From: Streptomyces sp. NRRL S-646
Lineage (GTDB): Bacteria; Actinomycetota; Actinomycetes; Streptomycetales; Streptomycetaceae
NCBI RefSeq assembly: GCF_000720765.1
Contig: NZ_JODC01000033.1
Location: forward strand, 1 to 64,000
DNA length: 64,000 nt
Reading direction: 5' to 3'
The translations under genes and the position numbers were made by a program. This document shows positions 27,257-37,852 of this stretch, in pieces (within the stretch, counting starts at the first letter, position 1; the number at the start of each line of letters is the position of its first letter). Below the pieces are notes generated by a model that saw nothing but the letters and a program-made list of their open reading frames with translations, ran no database searches and was not told the origin of the DNA.

Positions 27257-28372
27257 GTGGACGTCACGACCCACAGAGTCGACGAACTGAGCAGCTCGCT
27301 GCGTACGGCGTGGCATGCGGCGATGGACGAATCCCCCGAGTACGCCAATCCTTTCCTGGCTCCGGAGTTCGCGCTCGGGATCGGCAGGTACCGCGCCGGC
27401 ACACGGATCGCCGTCCTGCGTGAGGCGGGGGCGCCGGTCGGCTTCCTCCCGTACGAGCGCAACGCCTTCGGCGTCGGCCGGGCCATCGGGCTCGGCCTGT
27501 CCGACTGCCAGGCGCTGGTGCACCGCCCCGGAGTCACCTGGGACGCCCAGGACCTGCTGAAGGCCTGCGGGCTGTCCATCTTCGAGTTCGACCATCTCGT
27601 CGAGGAACAGAAACCGTTCGGCCGGCATGTCACGGGGATGTTCGCCTCCCCGGTCGTCGATCTGAAGCCCGACGAGAGCGGCTATGCGACCTGGCTGCGC
27701 GGTGCGTACCCCGGGCTGGCCAAGACGACGCTGAAGAAGGAACGCCGTCTCGGGCGCGACGTCGGTGAGGTGCGGTTCGAGTTCGACGAGCGCGATCCGC
27801 GGATGCTGCGCCGGCTCATGCAGTGGAAATCCGCCCAGTACCGCAGGACGGGCCGGATGGACCGCTTCTCGCGGCCGTGGATCGTCGACCTGGTGGACCA
27901 TCTCTTCCAGGTCCGCGAGGAGCACTTCACCGGTGTGCTGTCGGTGCTGTACGCGGGCGACCGACCGGTGGCGGCACACTTCGGGCCCAGGTCGCGCACC
28001 GTGCTGGCCGCATGGTTCACCGCGTACGACCCCGATCTGCACTACTACTCGCCGGGCCTGATGATGCATCTGCGCACCGCCGAGGCGGCGGCCCGGCACG
28101 GGGTGACGCTGATGGACCTGGGGCGCGGCGACAAGGAGTACAAGGACTGGCTCAAGACCCGCGAGCTTCGCGTGGCGGAAGGGTTCGCCAGCCGCCCCCA
28201 CCCGGTCGCGGCGGCCCACCGGCTGTGGCGCAGACCCGTGCGCGGTCTGCGGAACACGGTCAATGCCCACCCCGAGCTGCGCGCACCCGCCGACCGCCTG
28301 CTGAGGACGGTCGGCACCCTGCGCACATCGAGACCGACGAACTCCGGCACGGCGGGGCCCCGCACACGCTGA
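27257..28372 (+). CDS. GNAT/FemAB-like acyltransferase (CelD/BcsL group)
   Basis: A 371-residue cytoplasmic protein with the double-GNAT layout of the BioF2-like/CelD group. Typical segments are NPFLAPEFALGIGRYR near the N-terminus, a basic linker KTTLKKERRLGRDVGEVRFEF, and the C-terminal acceptor-site region LYAGDRPVAAHFGPRS ... YYSPGLMMHLRTAEAAA ... LMDLGRGDKEYKDWLKTRE. Members acylate surface polysaccharide or cell-envelope precursors; the substrate is unknown here. GTG start at 27257 is the first in frame with the conserved N-terminus and has only a weak ribosome site. Confidence 0.8.
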   Translation: MDVTTHRVDELSSSLRTAWHAAMDESPEYANPFLAPEFALGIGRYRAGTRIAVLREAGAPVGFLPYERNAFGVGRAIGLGLSDCQALVHRPGVTWDAQDLLKACGLSIFEFDHLVEEQKPFGRHVTGMFASPVVDLKPDESGYATWLRGAYPGLAKTTLKKERRLGRDVGEVRFEFDERDPRMLRRLMQWKSAQYRRTGRMDRFSRPWIVDLVDHLFQVREEHFTGVLSVLYAGDRPVAAHFGPRSRTVLAAWFTAYDPDLHYYSPGLMMHLRTAEAAARHGVTLMDLGRGDKEYKDWLKTRELRVAEGFASRPHPVAAAHRLWRRPVRGLRNTVNAHPELRAPADRLLRTVGTLRTSRPTNSGTAGPRTR

Positions 28373-28472
28373 ACAGACCCTGACGTCAGCTCGCAGCGAA
28401 GTCCGGTCCGTCTGTCCGAGCAAGGGTGTAAGCATGTAATGCACGCCCTTGGGCCAGCGGAAAGGTCGACTC

Positions 28473-29456
28473 GTGGCCGAGACACTTTCCGAGCCCGACC
28501 GCTCCCGTCAGGAGCAGGCCGCGCTCGACTCCTACTCGAAGATCGTCACTTCCGTCGCCGTCGAACTCACGCCGAAGGTGGCGGCTCTGAACGTCGCGCA
28601 CCGCCGATCCAGAGGCCGATTCGTCATGGGGACCGGCTCCGCCGTGGTCTTCACCGACGACGGCTTCCTGCTCACCAACGCCCATGTCGTCGGGCACTCC
28701 GACGCCGGTACGGCGTCCTTCGCGGACGGCACGACCACCCCCTTCCACGTCATCGGCGCCGACCCGCTCTCCGACCTCGCGGTCGTGCGCGCCGACGGGC
28801 CGACCCCGCCCCCGGCCCGGCTCGGCGAGGCCGACGCACTACGGGTGGGACAGCTGGTCGTGGCGGTCGGCAACCCCCTCGGGCTGACCGGCAGCGTCAC
28901 CGCCGGCGTGGTCAGCGCGCTGGGCCGGTCGCTGCCGGCGAGCGCGGGCCGGGCCACCCGCGTCATCGACGACGTCGTCCAGACCGACGCCACCCTCCAC
29001 CCCGGCAGCTCGGGCGGGGCACTCGCCACGGCCGACGGCAGCGTCGTCGGCATCAACACCGCCATCGCCGACGTCGGCCTGGGCCTTGCCATCCCCGTGA
29101 ACGGCACCAGCCGCCAGATCATCACGACCCTGCTCTCCGAGGGCAGAGTCCGCCGCGCCTATCTCGGCCTCGCCGGTACCCCCGCGCCGCTGCCGCCACT
29201 GCTGCGGGCACGCACCGGCCGCCGCACGGGCCTGCGGATCGTCGAGGTCGTACCCGCGTCCCCCGCCGCCCGTGCCGGGCTGCGAGACGGCGACCTGCTG
29301 ATCACCGCCCACGGCGAACCGGTGACCAGCGCACAGGCCCTGCAGCGTCTGATGCTCGAGGACGCGATAGGACGCCCCCTCGCCCTCACCGCACTACGCG
29401 GCGACGCCCTCGTGGACGTGATCGCCACACCGGTGGAACTGCTCGCGGACGACTGA
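28473..29456 (+). CDS. Trypsin-like serine protease with PDZ domain (HtrA/DegP-like)
   Basis: A 327-residue HtrA-type protease. The catalytic triad is visible: His in LLTNAHVVG, Asp in DPLSDLAVVRADG and Ser in HPGSSGGALA. A C-terminal PDZ domain follows (GLRIVEVVPASPAARAGLRDGDLLI). Unlike classic HtrA there is no signal peptide or membrane anchor at the N-terminus, so it may be cytoplasmic. GTG 28473 is preceded by GGAAAGG; a TTG at 28449 is an alternative. It probably degrades or chaperones damaged proteins. Confidence 0.88.
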   Translation: MAETLSEPDRSRQEQAALDSYSKIVTSVAVELTPKVAALNVAHRRSRGRFVMGTGSAVVFTDDGFLLTNAHVVGHSDAGTASFADGTTTPFHVIGADPLSDLAVVRADGPTPPPARLGEADALRVGQLVVAVGNPLGLTGSVTAGVVSALGRSLPASAGRATRVIDDVVQTDATLHPGSSGGALATADGSVVGINTAIADVGLGLAIPVNGTSRQIITTLLSEGRVRRAYLGLAGTPAPLPPLLRARTGRRTGLRIVEVVPASPAARAGLRDGDLLITAHGEPVTSAQALQRLMLEDAIGRPLALTALRGDALVDVIATPVELLADD

Positions 29457-29711
29457 GCGGCCGAGAATCCCGGCGGTCCGCGGTGCTCGGGCCTGCCGAC
29501 GGATGCCCGTCCTCTTCACGCGCCCAGCAGCCGACGTCCGCGCTGATACGGGGGCTTGCGGTCCGCCGCCTGGTTCTGCGGCCCGGTTCGCCTCCGCCGC
29601 TGGGTACCTGCGCTCCTCGCGCGGCTACGGCTGGCACCTGGGCTTGCGGCCTGGCGAGGCGTTCGCTGCCTGCCACGGCGTGGCGCACGGGTTTGCGGCC
29701 TGTCGCCTGGG

Positions 29712-30111
29712 TTTGCGGCTTGGTGCAGACATGCGGTGTCCGGCGTCTGCGCTGGTTGATGGGCATGGGGGCTTGTGCGCCCGGGGCCTTGCGGTGCGGG
29801 AGGCGTCGGGTGGTTGGCGCTGGCCTGCTGTGTGGGTGCGTGGTTTTGCGGCCTGGTGGAGGCGTGTGGTGTCCGGTGCCTGCGCTGGTTGAGGGGCTTG
29901 GGGGCTTGCGTGCCTGGGGGTTTGCGGTGCGGGGAGGCGTCGGGTGGTTGGCGCTGGCCTGCTTTGGGGGTGTGTGGGTTCGCGGCCTGGTGGAGGCGTG
30001 TGGTGTCCGGTGCCTGCGCTGGTTGAGGGGCTTGGGGGCTTGCGTGCCCGGGGCCTTGCGGTGCGGGAGGCGTCGGGTGGTTGGCGCTGGCCTGCTGTGT
30101 GGGTGCGTGGG
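29712..30111. repeat. Three tandem 133-134 bp repeats in a 1-kb non-coding region
   Basis: Units start near 29712, 29845 and 29979, each beginning with a TTGCGGCCTGG-like core and carrying GGTGTCCGG at 29735, 29868 and 30002. A degenerate fourth unit begins about 30112. The TTGCGG core also recurs irregularly from 29557 to 30345, so the whole 29457-30464 gap looks built from one short ancestral motif. Unit lengths are not multiples of three and the frames on both strands are not conserved between copies, so coding is unlikely. The plus strand is strongly G/T-rich. Confidence 0.75.
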
Positions 30112-30464
30112 CTTGCGGTCCGGTGCAGGGGGCTGCCGTCCAGCGCATGCGCTCGTCGTGGCATGGGCGCTTGCGGTCCGGCGCCCGGACGCAGGGCCCG
30201 TGGAAGGTGCCTGTCGCCGGGCAATGGGCCCTGCGCCCCATGAGTCCGCCTCCCGGTTCCGGCCAGGCGACCGGTGCACGGGCTTGCGGCCCGAGGACGG
30301 GGCCTGCAGGCCGGTACTCGTACTCGCCGCGCAGTATCTGGGTTTGCAGCCCGGCGCACGCCCTTGTCGCTTTGCCGAAACAGCAACAGGCATCGACCGC
30401 GTCGTCCCGCACCCGGCATGATCGTCGCCCGCGCCTTCGGTCACGCTCGCCCCGGGAGGGACCC

Positions 30465-31460
30465 ATGCCGCAGACCCCCGCCGCCGACCGCCCCCATCAC
30501 CGCCTTGTGCCCTCACCCGCCGGCCGTACCCACTTGGTGGAGCAGGGCAGCGGGCCCCTGGTGCTGCTCGTGCACGGCTTTCCGGAGTTCTGGTACTCGT
30601 GGCGGCACCAGCTGCCGGCCCTGGCCGCCGCCGGCCACCGTGCCGTGGCCCTCGACGTCCGCGGCTACGGACGCTCCTCCAAACCCGGGGACGTGGCCGC
30701 GTACCGCATGCTCGACCTGGTCGCGGACAACATCGCCGTGGTCGACGCCCTCGGCGAGCAGTCCGCCGTGATCGTCGGGCACGACTGGGGCGCCACCATT
30801 GCCGCCGGCTCGGTCCTGCTGCGGCCCGACGTGTTCCGCGCGGTCGGGCTGCTGAGCGTGCCCTACACCCCGCCCGGCGGCCCCAGGCCCAGCGAGGTCT
30901 TCGCGGGGATGGGCGGCGAGGAGGAGTTCTACGTCTCCTACTTCCAGAGCCCCGGCCGGGCCGAGGCCGAGATCGAACCCGACGTGCGAGGCTGGCTCGC
31001 CGGCTTCTACGCGGCCCTGTCCGCCGACACCATGCCGGCGCCCGGCGCGCCCGACCCGCACTTCGTCGGCCGCGGCGGCACGCTGCGCGACAGGTTTCCG
31101 GCAGGCCGCCTGCCGCACTGGCTCGGTGAGCCCGAACTCGACGTCTTTGTCGGGGAGTTCGAGCGGACCGGCCTGACCGGGGCCCTGAACCGCTATCGGA
31201 ACATGGACCGCGACTGGGAGGACCTGGCCGCCCACCACGGCGCCCCCATCGCGCAGCCCTCGTTGTTCGTGGGCGGATCCCTCGACGCGTCCACCACCTG
31301 GCTGGCGGACGCGATCAAGGCGTACCCCACCACTCTTCCCGGTCTGACCTCCTCCCACGTCCTCGACGGCTGCGGCCACTGGATCCAGCAGGAACGCCCC
31401 GAGGAGGTCAACCGGCTGCTGATCGACTGGCTCGGCTCTCTCGATTCTCTCGGCGGATGA
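30465..31460 (+). CDS. Epoxide hydrolase (alpha/beta-hydrolase fold)
   Basis: A 331-residue soluble epoxide hydrolase of the EH1 group. Landmarks are the oxyanion HGFPEFWYSWR, the nucleophile Asp in VGHDWGAT, a helical lid with FYVSYFQSPGRAEAEIE and GGLR-type TLRDRF, RNMDRDWEDL, and the catalytic His in LDGCGHWIQQERPEEVN. It opens epoxides to diols; the natural substrate is unknown. GGGAGGG four bases upstream fixes the ATG at 30465, the first gene after the repeat region. Confidence 0.9.
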   Translation: MPQTPAADRPHHRLVPSPAGRTHLVEQGSGPLVLLVHGFPEFWYSWRHQLPALAAAGHRAVALDVRGYGRSSKPGDVAAYRMLDLVADNIAVVDALGEQSAVIVGHDWGATIAAGSVLLRPDVFRAVGLLSVPYTPPGGPRPSEVFAGMGGEEEFYVSYFQSPGRAEAEIEPDVRGWLAGFYAALSADTMPAPGAPDPHFVGRGGTLRDRFPAGRLPHWLGEPELDVFVGEFERTGLTGALNRYRNMDRDWEDLAAHHGAPIAQPSLFVGGSLDASTTWLADAIKAYPTTLPGLTSSHVLDGCGHWIQQERPEEVNRLLIDWLGSLDSLGG

Positions 31461-31466
31461 TGCGCT

Positions 31467-32063
31467 TCAGGGCTTGCCGGTCCAGGTGTGGGCCACATCC
31501 ACGATCACGTGGCCGTCCACCCGAAGCACACGGAACGGCAGCCGGGCCCGGACGCCGAGCCCGAGCTGGGTGTCGCCCTCGAAGCTGCCGGCGAACCGGG
31601 TGTCCCTGAAGGCGCGGTACCCGGTGAGGTCGACGCCCGGCAGCGGACGGCCCGCCCGGGCGGGATAGGTGGGTGCGCCGGTCTCGGGGTCGTAGCTGGG
31701 TGCGTGCACCCGCACCTCGAGGACGGCGCCGCCGCCGACGGGTATGAGGCGCCCGGATCCGTCCTGGTAGAGGTGGCTGACGTACCTGACGGAGTAGCCG
31801 AGGCTGCTCCGGCCCGCGCCGGGGATGTCGATGACCATCCGGTCGTAGCAGGTGTGGCGGCCGGTCCTGACGTTCCTGACCGGCGTCGTCGTGGATGCTG
31901 AGTGTGTCTTGGCGAGGCTGCCCCAGCCGGTGGGGCAGGTGACGGTCTGGGTGGTGGCGGCCGGTGCGGCGTCTGCGGGAACCGCGGTCGCTCCCATCGC
32001 GGTGCCCAGGAGCATGAGCGTTGCCCATGCGGTTCTGCTGCGTGTTGCTCTGCTTCGTCTCAT
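31467..32063 (-). CDS. Secreted AMIN-like domain protein
   Basis: A 198-residue exported protein. ATG 32063 with GGGGGA upstream gives a signal peptide (RRSRATRSRTAWATLMLLGTAMGATAVPADA). The mature part has YDRMVIDIPGAGRSSLGYSVRYV, a GGGAVLEVRVHAPSYDPETG strand and the C-terminal RVLRVDGHVIVDVAHTW, the pattern of the AMIN-like family found widely in actinobacteria. Two cysteines (TVTCPTGW and RHTCYDR) may form a disulfide. The family probably binds cell-wall material; its function is not established. It converges with the epoxide hydrolase, the stops being six bases apart. Confidence 0.75.
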   Translation of the reverse strand: MRRSRATRSRTAWATLMLLGTAMGATAVPADAAPAATTQTVTCPTGWGSLAKTHSASTTTPVRNVRTGRHTCYDRMVIDIPGAGRSSLGYSVRYVSHLYQDGSGRLIPVGGGAVLEVRVHAPSYDPETGAPTYPARAGRPLPGVDLTGYRAFRDTRFAGSFEGDTQLGLGVRARLPFRVLRVDGHVIVDVAHTWTGKP

Positions 32064-32175
32064 CACGTCCCCCGAAGCATCGTTCGTATGGATATCTGAT
32101 GAGACATACAGGATGGCTGAAAGGTTGCGGTTCCGGCCGGTTATCTGCAGGATCCGCTTACGCCGCATCCGTCGG

Positions 32176-32430
32176 CTACCGCGTGGGCACGAATCCGCCG
32201 TCGACCCGCGGGTCGGTACCCACCGTGTTCGCGGCCCCGGCACCCGCGAGGAACAGGACGGCCCCCGCGACCTCGGCGGCCTGCGAGAACCGGCCGGTGA
32301 CCGTCGCCTTCGCGGCGTCTGCCGTCACGGTCGACGGATCGGCGCCGGTCGCTCGGCTCACCGTGGCCGCCACGCCGTTGTCGGCCGGCCACGGGTCGGT
32401 GGCGACCGGGCCGGGACTGACAGTAGACGG
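32176..32430 (-). pseudogene. Short-chain dehydrogenase (SDR) C-terminal fragment
   Basis: The last 83 codons read as the end of an SDR: TVSPGPVATDPW (the conserved post-catalytic NTVSPGPV segment), then GRFSQAAEVAGAVLFLAGAG and a final TVGTDPRVDGGFVPTR. The NAD-binding glycine motif and the YxxxK active site are absent upstream, where no frame continues the family. It is a gene relic; the 200 bases between it and the next gene hold nothing else I recognise. Confidence 0.75.
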
Positions 32431-32645
32431 AGCTGTTCCGGCCCGCCGCGCGAGTGCCCGCGGACCGCGTGCATGGAGGCCGTGGTGTCCCTGAGAGTCA
32501 CCTTCGGATGACTGAGCCAGTTGCCGACCCTGCTGATGTCCTGGTCGTCGCCCAGGCCGCGGGACCGGGCATGCAACAGGGCGGCCGGAGACACGCGCCC
32601 TGCGCTCGCGGCAGGACACCGGCGAGCGCGGACCGGGCGTACCGG

Positions 32646-34160
32646 TCAGTGCGGCCCGTGCGTCCACCGCCCGCCCAGCATGGTGGCGTGCACCGGCATC
32701 TCCCGCAGCGTGCATGCGTCCGCCTCCGACGGGTCCACGTCCACGACCACCAGGTCGGCCGCGTCGCCGACCCGGAGCTTTGAGCGTCCCTGTGCCGACG
32801 CGGCGAGGGCCGCCGCTACCGGGATCCGCTGCTCCGGATGCCAGGCCGGCCGCCCGTCGTCCGTCCGGTGCACCGCCGCCGCGATGCCCAGCCACGGGTC
32901 GAGCGGCGAGACGGGAGCGTCGGAGCCGAACTCCAGCCGGGCGCCGGAGGCCAGCAGGTCGCCGTAGGCGAAGGCGCGCCCGGTGCGCCCGGCCCAGTGC
33001 CGGTCCGCCACATCGCGGTCGTCGGCGGCATGCGCGGGCTGCACCCCGGCGGTGACGCCCAGTTCCGCGAACCGCGCCACATCGGCGGCCGACAGCAGCT
33101 GGGCGTGCTCGATGCGACCCCGGCAGCCGACGTCCGCGAACGCGTCGAGGGCGAGGGCGTTGGCCCGGTCACCGATCGCGTGCACGGCCGGCTCGATGCC
33201 ATGGGCGGCGGCACGCCGCATCAGACGGACCAGCTCCTCGTACGAGGTCTCCTGGATGCCGTATGCCTCCTTCGTGCCCTCCAGCCCCGGGTAGGGGTCG
33301 CAGCACAGCGCCGTCCGCGTGTTGAGGGAACCGTCCGTGAACAGCTTGAGCGGGCCGACCCGGACCAGGCCTCCGGTGCCGGGCAGTACGTCCCCCGTCC
33401 TCAACCCGCCCTCGACGGCCGAGTCCAGGTGCCGGGGATAGACGGCGGCCAGCACCCGCACAGCGAGCGCCGAACCCGCTGCCCGTAGACACCAGTCGGC
33501 GAGGTTGTCGGAGAAGTGGAAGTCGATGATGCCCGTCACGCCCCGGCCGGCCGCATCGCGGCAGGCCTGCGCCACCCACTCGTCGAGGACCTCGTCGGCC
33601 ACCTCGGGCAGCGCCTGCAGGGCCTCGAAGCACTCGTGCTCGCGCAGCAGTCCCGTCGCATGGTCGCCGCGGCCGACCAGCGCCAGGCACGCCGAGTTCA
33701 GCCAGACGGCATGCAGATCGGCACTGATCAGCGCGACCGGCCGATCCGGGCACACGGAATCGAGCAACGTCCTGTGAGGCGTGTCCGGCCACAGGCCGTC
33801 CCGGAAGCCCTGTCCCATGACCATCTCGTCCTCGGGCAGACCGACCGCGTGCAGACGTACGGTTTCAGCGACCGCCCGCGCGGACTCCAGCCCGGCGAGA
33901 TCGACCCGATGACGGTTGCCTGCCCACTGCGCCGCGTGCACATGGGCGTCCCACAGGCCCGGCAGTACGGTCCGCCCGTCCATGTCGAGCACCGGGCCGC
34001 CGAGCTCCCTGTCCACCTCGACGGCGACGACCCGCCCGTCCGCGATGCGCACACTGCCCAGCGGTCCGCCGGCGCCCAACCGCACTCGGGAGAGCGTCAG
34101 CGCGCGTGGCGAGTCGACTTCGACCGCGGCAGGGCCGGGTATGCCGTCGAGGCTCGTCAT
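32646..34160 (-). CDS. Amidohydrolase family 3 (YtcJ-like) metal-dependent hydrolase
   Basis: A 504-residue TIM-barrel hydrolase. After the N-terminal composite beta domain comes the metal motif GLWDAHVHAAQW. Further ligands are the Lys-equivalent LKLFTDGSLN, HAIGDRANALALDAF, GRIEHAQLLSAADV and FGSDAPVSPLDPW. The C-terminus returns to the beta domain (VGDAADLVVVDVDP). It would cleave an amide, urea or ester; substrate unknown. CTGGAG precedes the ATG at 34160. It lies 41 bases behind the DUF4386 gene on the same strand, a likely two-gene operon. The decayed relative at 6559-7530 is a separate copy. Confidence 0.88.
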   Translation of the reverse strand: MTSLDGIPGPAAVEVDSPRALTLSRVRLGAGGPLGSVRIADGRVVAVEVDRELGGPVLDMDGRTVLPGLWDAHVHAAQWAGNRHRVDLAGLESARAVAETVRLHAVGLPEDEMVMGQGFRDGLWPDTPHRTLLDSVCPDRPVALISADLHAVWLNSACLALVGRGDHATGLLREHECFEALQALPEVADEVLDEWVAQACRDAAGRGVTGIIDFHFSDNLADWCLRAAGSALAVRVLAAVYPRHLDSAVEGGLRTGDVLPGTGGLVRVGPLKLFTDGSLNTRTALCCDPYPGLEGTKEAYGIQETSYEELVRLMRRAAAHGIEPAVHAIGDRANALALDAFADVGCRGRIEHAQLLSAADVARFAELGVTAGVQPAHAADDRDVADRHWAGRTGRAFAYGDLLASGARLEFGSDAPVSPLDPWLGIAAAVHRTDDGRPAWHPEQRIPVAAALAASAQGRSKLRVGDAADLVVVDVDPSEADACTLREMPVHATMLGGRWTHGPH

Positions 34161-34201
34161 CAAATCTCCAGTGGTGAGATCCCGGTGATTGGCCTCTGAG
34201 G

Positions 34202-34855
34202 CTACGCGGCGACAGTGCGGTGAGGGCGGGTGGAGCTCCGGTAGATGGAGATGCCCACGGCCAGCAGCCAGTAGCTGAGGATCGCCCCCATCAGGGCCGT
34301 CGTACCCCAGCCGTTCGCCGCGTAGAAGTGCGCGGGCGTGTTGCCGAAGAACAGGGACGGTACGAAGGCCAGGTTGATCGCGGCCAGGACGTAGGCCGAG
34401 CGGCCGATCCAGCGGGGCAGGACGCCGGTGCGCGCGACGATGTAGCCGACCGCCGTCAGGAAGAGGCCCAGCATCAGCCGGGAGATCGACCCGTAGAGGA
34501 TGTAGGTCCCCTCGACCGTGATGGTCGGATCGATCGGATGGTCGGTGGCGATGACCGCGCCGGCCTCCAGTCCCATGGAGACCAGGGTGATCGTCGCGTA
34601 GACCAGCCCCGTCGCGGAGGCGATCGAGCCGGCCCACTCGTAGGCGGGATGCGTGCGCTTGATCAGTTCACGGAAGGCCGTCACGAACACCACCAGGCAG
34701 GCGAGGGCGACGATTCCGAGCAGCAGCCGGGTGAGCACGTTCGCGTCCGGCGGCGGGCCCGAGTAGACGAAGTACAGGGGTACTTCGACGATGAGTGCGG
34801 CCGCGGCGGCGATGCCGGCGGCGCCGGTGAGGCGCCTGGCGAAGGTTTCGGTCAT
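34202..34855 (-). CDS. DUF4386-type membrane protein
   Basis: A 217-residue integral membrane protein with six predicted helices (for example GIAAAAALIVEVPLYFVYSG, LLLGIVALACLVVFVTAF, ATGLVYATITLVSMGLEAG and ILYGSISRLMLGLFLTAVGYIV) and a proline-containing YVLAAINLAFVPSLFF segment, the pattern of DUF4386. Function is unknown. It is the first gene of a probable operon with the amidohydrolase. Confidence 0.75.
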   Translation of the reverse strand: MTETFARRLTGAAGIAAAAALIVEVPLYFVYSGPPPDANVLTRLLLGIVALACLVVFVTAFRELIKRTHPAYEWAGSIASATGLVYATITLVSMGLEAGAVIATDHPIDPTITVEGTYILYGSISRLMLGLFLTAVGYIVARTGVLPRWIGRSAYVLAAINLAFVPSLFFGNTPAHFYAANGWGTTALMGAILSYWLLAVGISIYRSSTRPHRTVAA

Positions 34856-34984
34856 GGGTGTTCCCCCGAGTCCGTGAGGTGGATTCCGCGTCGGTCCGGT
34901 TGCCGACGTGATGAATCCTTCCGGCCGCGGGGCCCGCCGTCCCTGGGCCTGGGGACCGGATTCAGGGTGTCCTCAGCACCACCC

Positions 34985-36826
<1,842 letters not shown>

Positions 36827-36924
36827 CGCAGCCTCCCTGCCCCGACACGCATCCCGCTCCCCAGCCTAGGCGGAATCAGCCGGCCGGGGTGAGGATCGCG
36901 CCGGCCGGGGCGCACTGTCGGGAG

Positions 36925-37704
36925 TCAGACGGTGACGACCGCGATCCCGGCCTCCTCGAAGCGGCGGATCGTGTCCGCGCTCGCCGCGGTGTCCGTGACC
37001 AGGATGTCGACCGACTCGGCCGCGCAGATCCGGGCGAACGCCCGCCGGCCCAGCTTGCTGGAGTCGGCGGCGACGACCACCCGCTCGGCGCGCTCGCACA
37101 GCAGCCGGTTGATCGCGGCCTCCGCCTCGTCGTGCGCGGCGGCGCCGTGCGTGACGTCGAAGGCGACGACACCGAGCACGGCCACATCGATGGTGATCTG
37201 GCCGAGCACGCCGTCCGCGAGCGGCCCGATGAGCTCGTACGACTGCGGGCGCGCCACCCCGCCGGTCACCACGATCTTGAACTGGGGGCGCACGGCAAGC
37301 TCGTTGGCGATGTTGAGCGCGTTCGTGACGACGGTGAGCGCCGGGGAACCGGAGGCGAGATCGCTGCGCACGGCCAGGGCGCGCGCCACTTCGGTGGTGG
37401 TCGTGCCGCCGGTCAGCCCCACCGCCTCGCCCGGCGCGACGAGGCCGGCCACCGCCTTCGCGATCCGCTGCTTCTCGGAGGCGTTCCGGGCCGTCTTGTA
37501 GCGCAGCGGCAGCTCGTACGACACCCCGTGCACGACCGCGCCGCCCCGCGTGCGGACGAGCATCTGCTGCTCGGCGAGCTGGTCGAAGTCGCGCCGGATC
37601 GTCGCGGCCGAGACCTCCAGCTCGGCCGCCGCCTCCTCGACGTCCAGCCGGCCGCGCTCGACGAGCAGTTCCAGCAGCGCCTTCCAGCGGGCGTCCCGGG
37701 ACAT
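36925..37704 (-). CDS. DeoR-family transcriptional regulator
   Basis: A 259-residue sugar-phosphate-responsive repressor. The N-terminal HTH is ALLELLVERGRLDVEEAAAELEVSAATIRRDFDQLAEQ and the DeoR effector domain shows VGLTGGTTTTEVARAL, VVTNALNIANEL, IVVTGG and VVVAADSSKLGRRAF. ATG 37704 is chosen for the GGAGG six bases upstream. It is transcribed divergently from an AgaS-type isomerase and a KbaY-type aldolase and is the obvious local repressor (AgaR-like); the effector is probably a ketose phosphate. Confidence 0.9.
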   Translation of the reverse strand: MSRDARWKALLELLVERGRLDVEEAAAELEVSAATIRRDFDQLAEQQMLVRTRGGAVVHGVSYELPLRYKTARNASEKQRIAKAVAGLVAPGEAVGLTGGTTTTEVARALAVRSDLASGSPALTVVTNALNIANELAVRPQFKIVVTGGVARPQSYELIGPLADGVLGQITIDVAVLGVVAFDVTHGAAAHDEAEAAINRLLCERAERVVVAADSSKLGRRAFARICAAESVDILVTDTAASADTIRRFEEAGIAVVTV

Positions 37705-37755
37705 GCCCACCCTCCGTTCCTCGATCTTCCGGCGACCCTAGCGCACCCCGCATGA

Positions 37756-37793
37756 GCTCGAATGCTTGATTCTGCTCGAAAGCTGGCTATATC
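37756..37793 (+). promoter_or_regulatory. Promoter with DeoR-type direct repeats for the agaS operon
   Basis: GCTCGAA occurs at 37756-37762 and 37774-37780, spaced 18 bases. The repeats bracket a -35-like TTGATT (37766-37771), 16 bases from a -10-like TATATC (37788-37793). A repressor on the repeats would block RNA polymerase. The region is the divergent spacer between the DeoR gene and agaS. Confidence 0.5.
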
Positions 37794-37852
37794 TTGCAAG
37801 AACAATCACGCGTGCCATCAGGTCAGGAATCGGAACAGGGGAGGGCCCGGCA

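Noticed and set aside
29712..30111. Possible CRISPR array
   Set aside because: Repeats are 133-134 bases in direct tandem without unique spacers of regular size, and no cas gene is present.
28439..30421. 660-codon plus-strand frame through the HtrA gene and the repeat region
   Set aside because: Its first half is out of frame with a clear HtrA protease, and its second half crosses repeats whose length is not a multiple of three, so copies encode different peptides.
29386..30516. Pro/Arg/His-rich minus-strand frame over the repeats
   Set aside because: Low-complexity translation of the repeats with no ribosome site; the repeat units shift frame.
32441..32594. Short minus-strand peptide (LLHARSRGLGDDQDISRVGN...) as part of the SDR gene
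   Set aside because: It reads as plausible protein but is in a different frame and does not resemble an SDR; I could not identify it, so no feature is claimed.
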